Source: Lepturacanthus savala
Lineage: Eukaryota > Chordata > Actinopteri > Scombriformes > Trichiuridae
DNA: 64,000 nucleotides
NCBI GenBank assembly: GCA_030544235.1
Contig: CM060461.1
Coordinates: forward strand, 28,166,133 to 28,230,132
Direction: 5' to 3'
Shown here in pieces: positions 46,801-56,089 of the stretch. Under the pieces are notes generated by a model that saw nothing but the letters and a program-made list of their open reading frames with translations, made no database searches and had not been told where the DNA came from. The position numbers were made by a program, and so were the translations under genes. Every line of letters begins with the position of its first letter. The first letter of the stretch is position 1.

Positions 46801-48356
46801 TGCTTATTCTATTTATATCAATAAAAGCAGCTTTCCAGTCATCATTTATCCTTTTTGTCTTCCAGAGGGCGAACTCCTTCGTTTCAGCAATGGCTCAGAC
46901 GTCGTACGACGTAGAGGAAGGACTTCCTGACTTAGTGGAGCATTCCCAGAAGTTATGGGGTTCGTACAAACCAGATTATTTGTGGCTTTATGTAATAAGT
47001 CTGTATCATGTATTGAAAGAATTGATATAAAAAGTCTGGATACTGCATGTTAGAGGGGAGAGAAGGAAATAATTAGCATGTGTAAATGTATAAATTCATC
47101 AGACTTCAAGAATAAAGTCAAAAGATTGAAAATGTCCTTGTTTGTGAAGCAAAATCCTCTAAAACCTTTAATTTAACAAGTGTAAAAGCGACTTTTAGCC
47201 TCGAGACTGATAGCGGCGACTTTTAGCCTCGAGACTGATAGCGGCGACTTTTAGCCTCGAGACTGATAGCGGCGACTTTTAGCCTCGAGACTGATAGCGG
47301 CAACTTTTAGCCTCGAGGGATGGCGGCGACTTTTAGCCTCGAGACTTTTAGCCTCGAGACTTTTAGCGGCGACTTTTAGCCTCGAGACTTTTAGCGGCGA
47401 CTTTTAGCCTCGAGACTTTTAGCTGTGACTTTTAGCCTCGAGGGATGGCGGCGACTTTTAGCCTCGACACTGATAGCGGCAACTTTTAGCCTCGAGGGAT
47501 GGCGGCGACTTTTAGCCTCGAGACTTTTAGCCTCGAGACTTTTAGCGGCGACTTTTAGCCTCGAGACTTTTAGCGGCGACTTTTAGCCTCGAGACTTTTA
47601 GCGGTGACTTTTAGCCTCGAGGGATGGCGGCGACTTTTAGCCTCGAGACTTTTGGCGGCGACTTTTAGCCTCGAGACTTTTGGCGGCGACTTTTAGCCTC
47701 GAGACTTTTGGCGGCGACTTTTAGCCTCGAGACTTTTGGCGGCGACTTTTAGCCTCGAGACTTTTGGCGGCGACTTTTAGCCTCGAGACTTTTAGCGGCG
47801 ACTTTTAGCCTCGAGACTTTTAGCGGCGACTTTTAGCCTCGAGACTTTTAGCGGCGACTTTTAGCCTCGAGACTTTTAGCGGCGACTTTTAGCCTCGAGA
47901 CTTTTAGCCTCGAGACTTTTAGCCTCGAGACTTTTAGCCTCGAGACTTTTAGCCTCGAGACTTTTAGCCTCGAGACTTTTAGCCTCGAGACTTTTAGCCT
48001 CGAGACTTTTAGCCTCGAGACTTTTAGCCTCGAGACTTTTAGCCTCGAGACTTTTAGCCTCGAGACTTTTAGCCTCGAGACTTTTAGCCTCGAGACTTTT
48101 AGCCTCGAGACTTTTAGCCTCGAGACTTTTAGCCTCGAGACTTTTAGCCTCGAGACTTTTTAAATCTCATAACTGACTTTAATCTCAAAATCTGTGGAGA
48201 AAGGGGGGTGAAACTCGTCAACGTGGCCCTGATACTGTTGTATTTCATGAATTTTAATCCAATAATCTAAGTGAATGATCTCCATCGTCTCCAGATGCGG
48301 TTCAGGCTCTGCAGGCTGCCGTGGAGCAGGAGCGAGCGGCGAGGCTGAAACACTGA
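33653..48356 (+). CDS. kif2c: Kinesin-13 motor KIF2C / MCAK, microtubule depolymerase
   Basis: Removes tubulin from microtubule ends at centromeres and spindle poles to correct attachments. Coding exons: 33653-33713, 33813-33907, 34894-34995, 35686-35734, 35821-35856, 36597-36734, 38759-38857, 39304-39401, 39473-39568, 39642-39696, 39772-39934, 41230-41320, 41469-41532, 42807-42898, 42977-43119, 45060-45264, 45535-45645, 46394-46461, 46542-46617, 46697-46780, 46866-46959, 48295-48356. They total 693 codons plus stop in one consistent frame; human KIF2C has 725. Visible landmarks: N-terminal targeting domain, EB-binding SRIP at 95-98, KRKSC with the Aurora B-type serine at about 212, positive neck, KVD finger 302-304, P-loop GQTGSGKT 353-360, switch I NANSSRSH 469-476, switch II DLAGNE 497-502, KEC 529-531. 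The C-terminal region after the motor is about 100 residues, somewhat shorter than in mammals. One donor (GTTCGT at 46,960) is weak but required by phase. The choice of KIF2C over KIF2A/B rests on the N-terminus and on ptch2 as neighbour. Confidence 0.93.
34574..34761. mobile_element. hAT-type MITE with 8-bp target duplication
   Basis: The element at 34,582-34,753 (172 bp) is bounded by CAGG...CCTG inverted repeats (CAACCCTGGTCCTA / CGACCCTGGTCCTA on opposite strands). It is flanked on both sides by GTCTAATT (34,574-34,581 and 34,754-34,761). The inner arms CACACCTGATTCTACTAATG are also inverted, so the whole element is a near palindrome. It lies in the second kif2c intron and has no coding capacity. 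Confidence 0.88.
35933..36281. mobile_element. Putative MITE with ~14-bp terminal inverted repeats
   Basis: Starts AGGGTTCCTGCAGG and ends CCTGTAGGAACCCT, 13 of 14 positions inverted-complementary. A related copy with GTTCCTGCAGG, TTTAATACCTG, AAATATTCACTAAAATCAAT and AGTACATCAT lies at about 56,149-56,300 in the selenot 3' region. No target duplication is clear and no transposase is encoded. Confidence 0.6.
37295..37660. repeat. Common teleost interspersed repeat (family not named)
   Basis: Phrases such as GGGCAATTTAGAGTCTCCAA, ATGTTTTTGGACTGTGGGAG, CCCACGCAGACACGGGGAGA and GCAAACTCCACACAGAAAGG are a text I recognise from very many fish loci. The copy is nested in the inverted-repeat element at 37,169-38,594. 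An open frame on the minus strand here is not a gene. Confidence 0.7.
37771..38356. repeat. 32-bp minisatellite, ~18 copies
   Basis: Unit CATCAATAACATGCTAAGAA plus GTTTAACTATAG (32 bp), highly homogeneous. The first units alternate ACATGCT and ACACGCT, giving a 64-bp higher-order period; later units are almost all ACATGCT. Lies inside the transposon in the intron before exon 38,759. Confidence 0.95.
38485..38500 (-). promoter_or_regulatory. CTCF-like motif inside the composite transposon
   Basis: On the minus strand this reads CCACCAGAGGGCGCTC, an excellent CTCF core match, within the right arm of the element at 37,169-38,594. Orientation is opposite to the motifs at the kif2c promoter. Confidence 0.45.
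40266..40572. repeat. 27-bp CpG-rich minisatellite, ~11 copies
   Basis: Unit GAACGCGGCGCCAACGGGCG plus TGTTGAG (27 bp), with CCAACGG/CCAGCGG/CCCCAGCGG variants and GTTGAGG/ATTGAAG ends. It is an isolated GC- and CpG-rich island inside an AT-rich kif2c intron (between exons ending 39,934 and starting 41,230). The open frame through it on the minus strand is just the repeat. Confidence 0.95.
43380..44158. repeat. 780-bp TG/TCTC compound microsatellite
   Basis: A continuous tract of (TG)n interrupted by CTC at intervals of 8-20 bp in kif2c intron 15. It abuts the inverted exon copy starting at 44,186. All long open frames through it (on both strands) are low-complexity CVCVSL or THTETH repeats and are not genes. 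Confidence 0.97.
44186..44487 (-). pseudogene. Inverted copy of kif2c exons 18 (3' end), 19 and 20
   Basis: Read on the minus strand, this 302-bp block reproduces 46,432-46,782 of the same gene: the end of exon 18, intron 18, exon 19, intron 19 and exon 20. About a dozen differences are seen, plus a deletion of roughly 57 bp inside exon 20. Exon 19 stays open (KELNRNPRTCGVVKPQEP) and splice sites GT/AG are retained. It lies in intron 15, antisense to kif2c transcription, so it cannot be joined to the kif2c mRNA in sense. It has no promoter of its own that I can see. Confidence 0.9.
45938..46296. mobile_element. Short inverted-repeat element in kif2c intron 17
   Basis: The left end ACCGTATTGATCCGACTATA and right end CGGGCCAATACGGT are inverted copies. 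Inner ends carry GGGTCGTCTTATA on both sides in opposite orientations. The type is common in fish. The roughly 360-bp body has no transposase. Confidence 0.65.
47189..48160. repeat. 15-bp/28-30-bp minisatellite with CTCGAG in each unit
   Basis: Built from GACTTTTAGCCTCGA and GACTTTTAGCGGC modules. The left two thirds alternate modules irregularly; from about 47,890 the 15-bp unit GAGACTTTTAGCCTC repeats without change to the end. Every unit holds the palindrome CTCGAG. It fills most of the last kif2c intron (46,960-48,294), next to the final 62-nt coding exon. Confidence 0.95.
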
Positions 48357-48438
48357 GAACATCCTCCAGCCTCCACCAACAGTTTGTTCACTGAAAACTG
48401 TTCAGACGCCGTTTTATTGTTTTATGTATTTGTTGTTA

Positions 48439-48444
48439 AATAAA
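48439..48444 (+). terminator. kif2c: kif2c poly(A) signal
   Basis: AATAAA 83 nt after the TGA stop (48,354-48,356), giving a short 3' UTR of roughly 100 nt. Confidence 0.7.
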
Positions 48445-49960
48445 AAGAATTTAAACACTAACTCACATGTTACATCTTTAAGAGATGCCGCTGTTTCTGG
48501 CAACTACAGGTTAATAATGTAGAATGCTGTTTCTTTCTGTGACTGAGTCCAGTGGCTGAATTATTCATTTATATCCTAAAGCACTTGGATCATGTCAGTG
48601 ACTCAAATGAGTCTAATAAGTGAATTTCTGTTTCGTCTAAGTGTGTTTACACTCAGAAATTAAAGGTAAGACATGTTAAAGAAAGCAATTCTTGTAAGAA
48701 AATAAAATGCTGCTATTTTAACAAGTTTGCAGTTTGGATATTTGAGCAAATGCCACAATTGGTTTCACTGCAAAATAACATTTTAGTTGGAAAAATAAAA
48801 ACAATTCAAGTTGTTAAAGGAAGGAAAAAATACTGGATTGTATAGACGAGAGGTGGAGGAGGAAGAATGTTTATTTGTTCATAAGGTTTACAACTAACAT
48901 AAGAATGTTATGCAAATGTTTTTCCAATAAACATGTTTTAGTTGCTAGTGTGTGCCTCTATATATCTTTTTACTTGAATATCCAATATTGAGTAATAAAT
49001 AAACCACACCAGCTCTGAATAAACCAACTTTCATGCCAATAAATGTAAGAAAAATAAGTTTTATTATTATTATCTAATGTGTTTATTACACCTAAATGTA
49101 TTTACTGTTTTAAAGGAATATTACGTCTTATTAAACATTGCTTTAAAAGTCTGTTACACTAATTCTAATTATGGTTTTACATCCAAATCTATTCATTGCT
49201 TTAAAGGTTTATTACACCCAAATGATTTATTGTTTTACAAGACTATTACACCCATTTACTTTGTCTTTATATTGTTTTAAAGGTTTATTATACCCAAATC
49301 ATTTAGCTATTCAGTAATGTTTAATACCCATTTATATATATATATATTGTTTTAAAGGTTGCACCCAAATATGTCTTGATTTAAGTGAATATTACACCCA
49401 ATCACTTTGTCTAATTATTGCTTTAAAGGTTTATTACGCTCTAAAACCACTCTAAATAAAACAATTAAAACATATAAAAACAATTTTAAAAACATCTAAC
49501 ACATCAACACAAAACCATTGATTCCAATCTTTGAAAAATCCATTAAATCAATAAAATTAACAGTGGTTATCATCATATTCTGGTATGATTCTCTAGATAT
49601 CTGATGATTTTACACGTTTTGCTGCAGCATTTTAATAATTAGACGCTAACAATATAACCTTATTTCTGCATCAGCATATTTTTATTTTATATTTTTATTT
49701 TTTTAATTGTATTTATACAATTTCATCACTGCGAGAAAACATGATAGATTATGGAAATTAAACAATAATAAGGGATTGCCTTCATATAAGGCTTATATGA
49801 GGCTTTATTGTTATTATTACTATTACTATTATTATTATTATTTTCCCTTTAAACGTTTTAGGTTGCTAACTCCAGATCTAGCCCTAAATATAATATATAT
49901 AAACCAATTTTATTGTTAAAAGTTGATTAATTCCGCTCTAAATAAAACTGGCCGCTAGAG
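48445..49960. other. kif2c-selenot intergenic region
   Basis: AT-rich, about 1.5 kb. 49,060-49,440 repeats phrases such as TTTTAAAGGTTTATTACACC CAAAT at irregular spacing. No gene or RNA recognised. Confidence 0.5.
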
Positions 49961-49973
49961 GCAGTTGAACAGC

Positions 49974-49993
49974 CGCGGCGGCAGGGGGCGCTA
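49974..49993 (+). promoter_or_regulatory. CTCF-like motif before selenot
   Basis: GGCGGCAGGGGGCGCTAGAG contains GCAGGGGGCGCTA, close to an ideal CTCF core. It sits about 110 bp upstream of the selenot start codon, between genes that map to different human chromosomes. Confidence 0.5.
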
Positions 49994-50105
49994 GAGGCGG
50001 CGGTGAGTCGCATTTAAAACCCAAGAGGAGAAAAAAAAGAAGAAGAACCAACCAGCGTCGAGGAAACGGACGTTACGGGTCTGTGAGGAAACAAACCCGG
50101 GACGG

Positions 50106-53100
50106 ATGGCGATGAAGTGGCTGCGTTTTTCGCTGTTTGCCTTCGGGGTTTTCTCGCTGTGCTGCGCCACGGCCGGTGACAGCAGCGGCGGCGGCGTGAA
50201 GAAGATGAAGATGCAGTTCGCGACGGGGCCTCTGCTCAAGTTCCAGATCTGGTGAGCGAGCACGAGCGAGACCGGAAATGTGGCGAGTCACCGCGAGCTA
50301 GCTAAACTCAAAGCTAATGCTAAGCGTCGGTAGGCCGAGCGCCGTCATTTTAGCTTTAGCAACCTAAAACGTTTAAATAGCTATATTGGGCTAAAAAAAC
50401 TAAACAAAATAAGTCTGTCTGGAGTCGCAAAAAAATAAAAGCCACATATAATCCTTATATGAAGGCAACATAGGCTGTAAATGTATATTAGCTATATTAG
50501 CTTACTGTCAAAATGACTAAGTAGGCTACAAATACATAATGAGCATTCAGTTTATGACTATGTTGGACCATATTTAATGATTTAACTTCCATAATGTATT
50601 ATGTTTTGTTGCAGTGATAAAATTATACTTATTGCTTATTATTAAAGTACTACCACTTAACTACCTCACCCAGCTGTCACCTTATTCCTCTTTTTATTCA
50701 TATTGAATCATTCCTTGCACATTATTTGTTAATATCTTTACACAATCTGCCTATTTATAGTTTATATTTATATTCTATTTTATCTTAACTTTAATACTTT
50801 ATTATTTTTTACACTGTGCACATGACAATAAACATTTATTATATAAATACAGTTTTTAATGAGATTTTTGGTTCATTTTTTAATTTTGAGGATTTGTTAA
50901 ACAAATATACAATACAGTCTTCTCTTTCCCTCCTCATCTGGGCAACATAGTGCAATTAAACGCAGCCTGCAGTTATAAAAAAATATAAATTAAACAGCAG
51001 CCTTTTGATAACATTTAATTATCTTTATCATTTTCCTCCGCAACAAATCAAAGTAACAGCAAAATAAAAAAAACAGCAAATGCTGAATAAATGCAATATG
51101 TAAATATCGTTATTTCAATATTGACCAAAATAATCGTGATAATGATTTTTTTCCAAAATCGAGCAGCTCTAACCTGACATCATCTCTAAGCATTTTTTAT
51201 TGACATAATAAATAAATAAATTTAAAAAAAGACAACTACTTTTTCTTTTAGTCCATTTATTCGTTCCGCCCATCATAATTATCAAAAACAACACAATTAC
51301 GTTAATTTCATACGTTCTATGATTGGAAAGGTGCAAGAATAAAACTTGTTATACCTGTTGTTCACTCAAAACAACAGACAATAACTACTTCCCATAATAT
51401 TTCTACTACTAATAATACTCTTTGTTTGTTTAGCACCTGTCATACTGACATGAAATGCAGTTATTATATTTACTTTCAATAAATATAATAACTTTCTTCG
51501 CTTATCACATATGTTAAAGTAGAGCTGCAGTTGCCCACAACCCAAAGATCATCAGTTTATTATTAAAGAGACTAAAGAAACCAGGAAATAATCAGAGAAG
51601 AGAAGCTGGAACCAGAGAATTTGGACGTTTTCTTCCTTAAAAAATGACTCAAATCTAAATGAATGTGGCACATCTATTTTAACAATTAGTCTTATTATTC
51701 TTGAACTTGAATTTATTTATCCAACCCTTTAAACAGCCAGTTATCATTTCTGAATGAATTAATCCCTCAATTCGTTATGGACTTTAAAGTAAATATGAAC
51801 ATATTAAAAGTGTTTAGATTATAAACAAAAGCCAATGAGATCTTAAGGTTATTTAATATGTAAAAAATGTTAGAGGTGCTTGATTCATCTTCTAGTTGAC
51901 ACCTATTAAATTAATTACCAACGATAATTAAAATAAGTTTATGTCTGTATAGGAAATGGAAGCTTTTGCTTAAAGTCAATGAGGAGTGAGACTCAAACAG
52001 GCTCATGTCTGTCAGTGGAAGATAAACGCTGCTGTGAGGAATTTCACACTCGCACGAAGAAAGAAAAACGTAGAAATGATCCGAGGATAAAGTTGGAATT
52101 CACGAAGCTGTTGTTATTGCTCCTGTTGTTTTCTAACTGCGCGTCTGTTTTTCTCTCAGCATTTCCTGAGGGTACAAGCGGGTGTTTGAGGAGTACACGC
52201 AGGCCCTGTACCAGCGGTACCCAGACATCCGCATCGAAGGGGAGAACTATCTTCCTATCCCCCTCTATCGGTAAGAGATTAACAGCCTCGTTACAACTGG
52301 ATTACACCCAGCGCCGGGATTAGCTTGTGATTTGACTGAGGAAATGGAATTCTAATGCAGTTGCAGCTTATCTGACCACGGATTTATCCTTGGTAGTTTC
52401 ATGGAAAAAGACAAAACTAACTAAAATTCCTGAGATTTGGGTCAAAGGGACGACCGGTGTGTTTACTGATCACTGCAAACTGAAGGTGTCGTGTGTATAA
52501 TTGAATATATGTAGTTATCCAAAGTATTTTAGTCAGTAGTTTTTTAGTCTTTGACAGCAGGTTGATAGTAATGTTAATCAAAATTTAACTAGGCAGGTGT
52601 CTGCAACAATAGGACTTATTGTTAGGAACCTTCTATTTAGATCAGTGTGGACACAGGGACATGTTTTGAAGTGACACCACTGGAGGTATCTGTGTGTAAC
52701 CCAGCAGGTTAAAACAGTAGCAGAGGAACTTTTTTGGTTGTTTTTTAAAAAGTCGGTGATGAAAAAATTAGCTTTTTTTTTTGTCAGTCAGTGATTTAGA
52801 CCATTGATTTGTTCTCCTTTACACCATGAAAATCAAGCAGCTTTACTATATATTCATATCACAGGTGCGGGTGTGAGGCAGTAATCCCAGGTGTTGTAGT
52901 TAAAGCCTCAGAATCACTGAGACCCTCAGGACCTCATCAGTTTAAGTCCTAATAAACCCTCCAGAGATTCACTCTGGAGACTGTATCACATCTTTGGTTT
53001 CCACACATCCAGCCTGTGTTTTCTCCAAATTCAGTTGCCGCTTCTGATTCATTAATTATTGAAACGATTAATCAATTAAAATCATAAAATGTCTTTTGTG

Positions 53101-54202
53101 AAACAGTCCACAACCCAAAGATCATCAGTTTACTATTATAGAACAGAGAAGAAACCAGAAAATAATAAGTTATATATATTTTTTACATTTTTATTGTCTC
53201 TAAATTCACATGCGCTTTGTGTGTTTTTTAAATAAAGCTCAACATTTTGAATTTGAAGGTCAAATAACTGTTTCCATACTCACTAATCTTGAGTAGTTAT
53301 TTGGTTTATAACATGGTGAACATTCAACCTAAAATGTCTTTTTTTTGTCCAGACCAACAGTCCACAGCCAAAGATCATCAGTTTACTGTTATAGAAGAAT
53401 AAATAAACCAGAAAAAACAGTTTTGAGAAGCTGGAAACAGAGAATTTGGTCATTTTTTCTTTTTAAATAACTCAACTGAGACCCTCAGGATCTCATCATA
53501 CTAAACCCTCCAGAGATTCCCCCCATTAAACACTGAAGACAGTGTCACATCTTTGGTTTTCCTCATCTCTGGTTTAGTCATTGGAGCAACAACAGTTTAT
53601 TCTTCACCCAGTTACAGGTGTTAAAGTTTAAAGGATTTTAACGAGGTTTAAACAGGATGCAGGCTGAGGGTGTGTGTGCCAGTCATGACCGCTGCATGAA
53701 TTTAATAACTAGTTAGAAGAGAGGAAGCCCAGAGAATTATCTTTCCTGCAGAGTCACCGTTACTGTTGAAATAATAACAGTTATTTAGTTATTTGTGAGA
53801 CAGAAGCTGCTTCATGACTACACAGAGGACGAGGCCCTTCTCTGTTCTACACAATGAACAAATTGTAAAGACCATACCTCTGGACAAGCTGCATACATGG
53901 TCACATTTGTGGGCTAATATTTATCTGTAGGGTAAAATCTAAAGCCACCCTAATCTACTGTTGGATGCCATGTGCAGGAATGATCTTTAAAGCCGGTTTT
54001 CTTGTTTTATTCCCTGCAGGCACTTTGCTTCCTTCCTGTCTGTGTTCAAGCTGCTGGTGATTGGGCTGATTATTATCGGCAGGGACCCGTTCGCCCTCAT
54101 CGGTATGCAGGCCCCCGGCGTCTGGGAGTGGGGCCAGGGAAATAAGGTGAGGCTTCCTGGAACTATAGGAGCAGCTATACATCCCTGTAGGGGGGGGCTG
54201 TG

Positions 54203-54242
<40 letters not shown>

Positions 54243-54808
54243 TGACTGACAAAGGCACACTGACACTATAAGACACACACACGGGGTGAGAGTCTGTGTC
54301 TTTCTGACTGTGTGTGTGTTTTATAGTGTGGGAGTGTGTGTGTGTGTGTGTCCGTCGGCATGTGTGGGTCGGCCGGCCGTAGTGTGTGTCTTGTAGTGTC
54401 TGTTGGTCGGAGTGTGTGTGGTTTGTAGTGTTGGTTGGAGTGTGTGTGTCGGTCAGTGTGTGTCTTGTAGTGTCTGTTGGTCGTAGTGTGTGTGTGTGTG
54501 TGTGTGTGGGTGTGTGTGGTTTGTAGTGTTGGTCGGTTGAGTGTGTGTTGGTGGGTCAGTCGAGTGTGTGATGGTCGGAGTGCGAGTGTGTGCGTGCGTG
54601 TGTGTGGGGGGGTCAGGTTGTGTGTGTGGGGGGGCGTCAGTTGTGTGTGTGTGGATCAGTTGTGTGTGTGTGGGGGTCAGTTGTGTGTATGTGTGTGTGT
54701 GGGAGGATCAGTTGTGTGTGTGTGTGGGGGTCATTTGTGTGTGTGTGGGGGGGGGGGGGGGGGGGGGTCAGTTGAGTGTGTGTGTGTGTGTGGGGGGGGG
54801 GGTCAGTT

Positions 54809-54845
<37 letters not shown>

Positions 54846-56089
54846 GGGGTCAGTTGAGTGTGTGTGTGTGTGTGTGGGGGGGTCAGTTGAGTGAGTGTGT
54901 GTGTGTGTGTGTTTGTCAGTGTGTGTGTGTGTGTGTGTGTCAGTGTGTGTGTAAGTGTGTGTGCGTGTGTGTGTGTGTAATCACCACAGATTTCCCACAG
55001 TGAAGCCCATCAGCCAGTGATAGTGGTCTTTTGTTTCTAATCAACACTCTGAGTCCAGTGAGGTTTCATTAATTGTGGGTCGTCAGGTGTTTGTTAACTA
55101 TTGTTTAGTCGTCCCCAGAGTCTCAGAGGCAGCACGGCCTGTTTACTGCAGATGGAGGCAGATACCGAGTTCAACACAAAGCTGATAAAAGCTGCTGGTT
55201 TTGGTTGATAACTACAGATAAGTAACAGAAAAGAATGTGGTTGTGTAGAGAATAACTAAAGGGTTAATAAACCTGAGGCTCTGACTTGTTTATCTGAGAG
55301 TCTCCTGTTTGTATTTTGCATTCAAAGCTGCTCTAGTTGTATTTTCACACTGGATTTTAATGGTATTTGGTGAAATTCTCTTTACAACATATAACTAAAT
55401 CACCTTATGGTGCTCCAATAAGAGTTTAACTCCTAAAGTTAGTTTAATTCTAACATGTAAGGTGTCATTTTCACTTCAAAACAGCATGGATTGATACTCA
55501 CACCTCACTAAACATGGTTAAAACAGAATAAATATATAAATCCAAAATGCCAGATTTGTATTTTAGGGCTTATAGCTATTATAATAACAGTCAGAGAAGA
55601 GAATTTTTCTTCTAATTAATCAGTTTATTAATGTAACTAGTCAATTAATCAACTAATCATTGCAGATGTGGTGTTTTTTACTAAAATAGGTGTAAATTGA
55701 AGTTATTGACCTATATATTTGACCTTATTGCTGTTATAATTCCGGTGGTGCAAGAAACCAACAGATTTTTGTGTCTTCTTTCAGATATACGCCTGCATGA
55801 TGGTGTTCTTCCTCAGCAATATGATTGAAAACCAGTTACTGTCTACAGGAGCTTTTGAAATCACATTAAACGGTGAGATCCTGATTTAAAGATGGTTTTT
55901 GATTTATTGAAACATCCGTTGAGTTGCATGGGGAGTCGTGTGAATCGGGTTTTCTCTCCTACAGATGTGCCGGTGTGGTCAAAGCTGGAGTCGGGTCACC
56001 TGCCCTCCATGCAGCAGCTCGTGCAAATCCTGGACAACGAGATGAAGATGAACGTTCACATGAACACAATGCCACACCACCATTCCTAA
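50106..56089 (+). CDS. selenot: Selenoprotein T, ER thioredoxin-like oxidoreductase
   Basis: ER-anchored selenoenzyme of the Rdx family. Coding exons: 50106-50251, 52160-52270, 54020-54146, 55785-55872 and 55965-56089; phases agree and give 198 residues including selenocysteine, against 195 in human. The N-terminus is a signal/hydrophobic segment (RFSLFAFGVFSLCCATAG), followed by the conserved KMQFATGPLLKFQI. Exon 2 opens with the redox motif C-I-S-U, where U is the TGA at 52,167-52,169. The hydrophobic stretch FKLLVIGLIIIG and the conserved C-terminus DVPVWSKLESGHLPSMQQLVQILDNEM follow. I chose the first ATG at 50,106; the one at 50,112 is an alternative. Standard gene finders would stop at the UGA. 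Whether this is the selenot1 or selenot2 type of fish I cannot tell. Downstream erich6 in opposite orientation matches the human SELENOT-ERICH6 arrangement. Confidence 0.94.
51525..51650. repeat. Relics of a dispersed 'AGAGCTGCA...CAAAGATCATCAG' element
   Basis: GAGCTGCAGT, ACAACCCAAAGATCATCAG, GAAACCAGGAAATAATCAGA and GAAGCTGGAACCAGAGAATT appear in this order here. Degraded copies lie at about 53,040-53,185, 53,343-53,475 and 57,570-57,690. Adjacent ATTAATCAATTAA-type motifs resemble fish hAT-like MITEs with the same words. These copies sit in or near selenot introns. Confidence 0.6.
52167..52169 (+). other. selenot: UGA selenocysteine codon
   Basis: In-frame TGA eight bases into exon 2, in the context TGC ATT TCC TGA GGG TAC (the first codon is split by the intron). 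Human SELENOT has CVSU at this point. Recoding depends on the SECIS element at 57,028-57,099. Confidence 0.93.
54186..54990. repeat. TG/G-run compound repeat in selenot intron 3
   Basis: CA tract at 54,205-54,238, then from 54,300 TG runs mixed with G runs of 5-17 and a recurring GGGGGTCAGTTG unit (about 9 times, 54,600-54,895). Strong G-run clustering at 54,747-54,768. Open frames here are low-complexity. Confidence 0.93.

Noticed and set aside
47189..48160. CRISPR-like array (regular repeats) in the kif2c intron, and the same idea for the 37-bp arrays
   Set aside because: There are no unique spacers between the repeats, and the DNA is a vertebrate intron; these are minisatellites.
52160..52270. 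selenot exon 2 as a pseudogene because of the in-frame TGA
   Set aside because: The TGA is at the conserved selenocysteine position and a complete SECIS follows in the 3' UTR.
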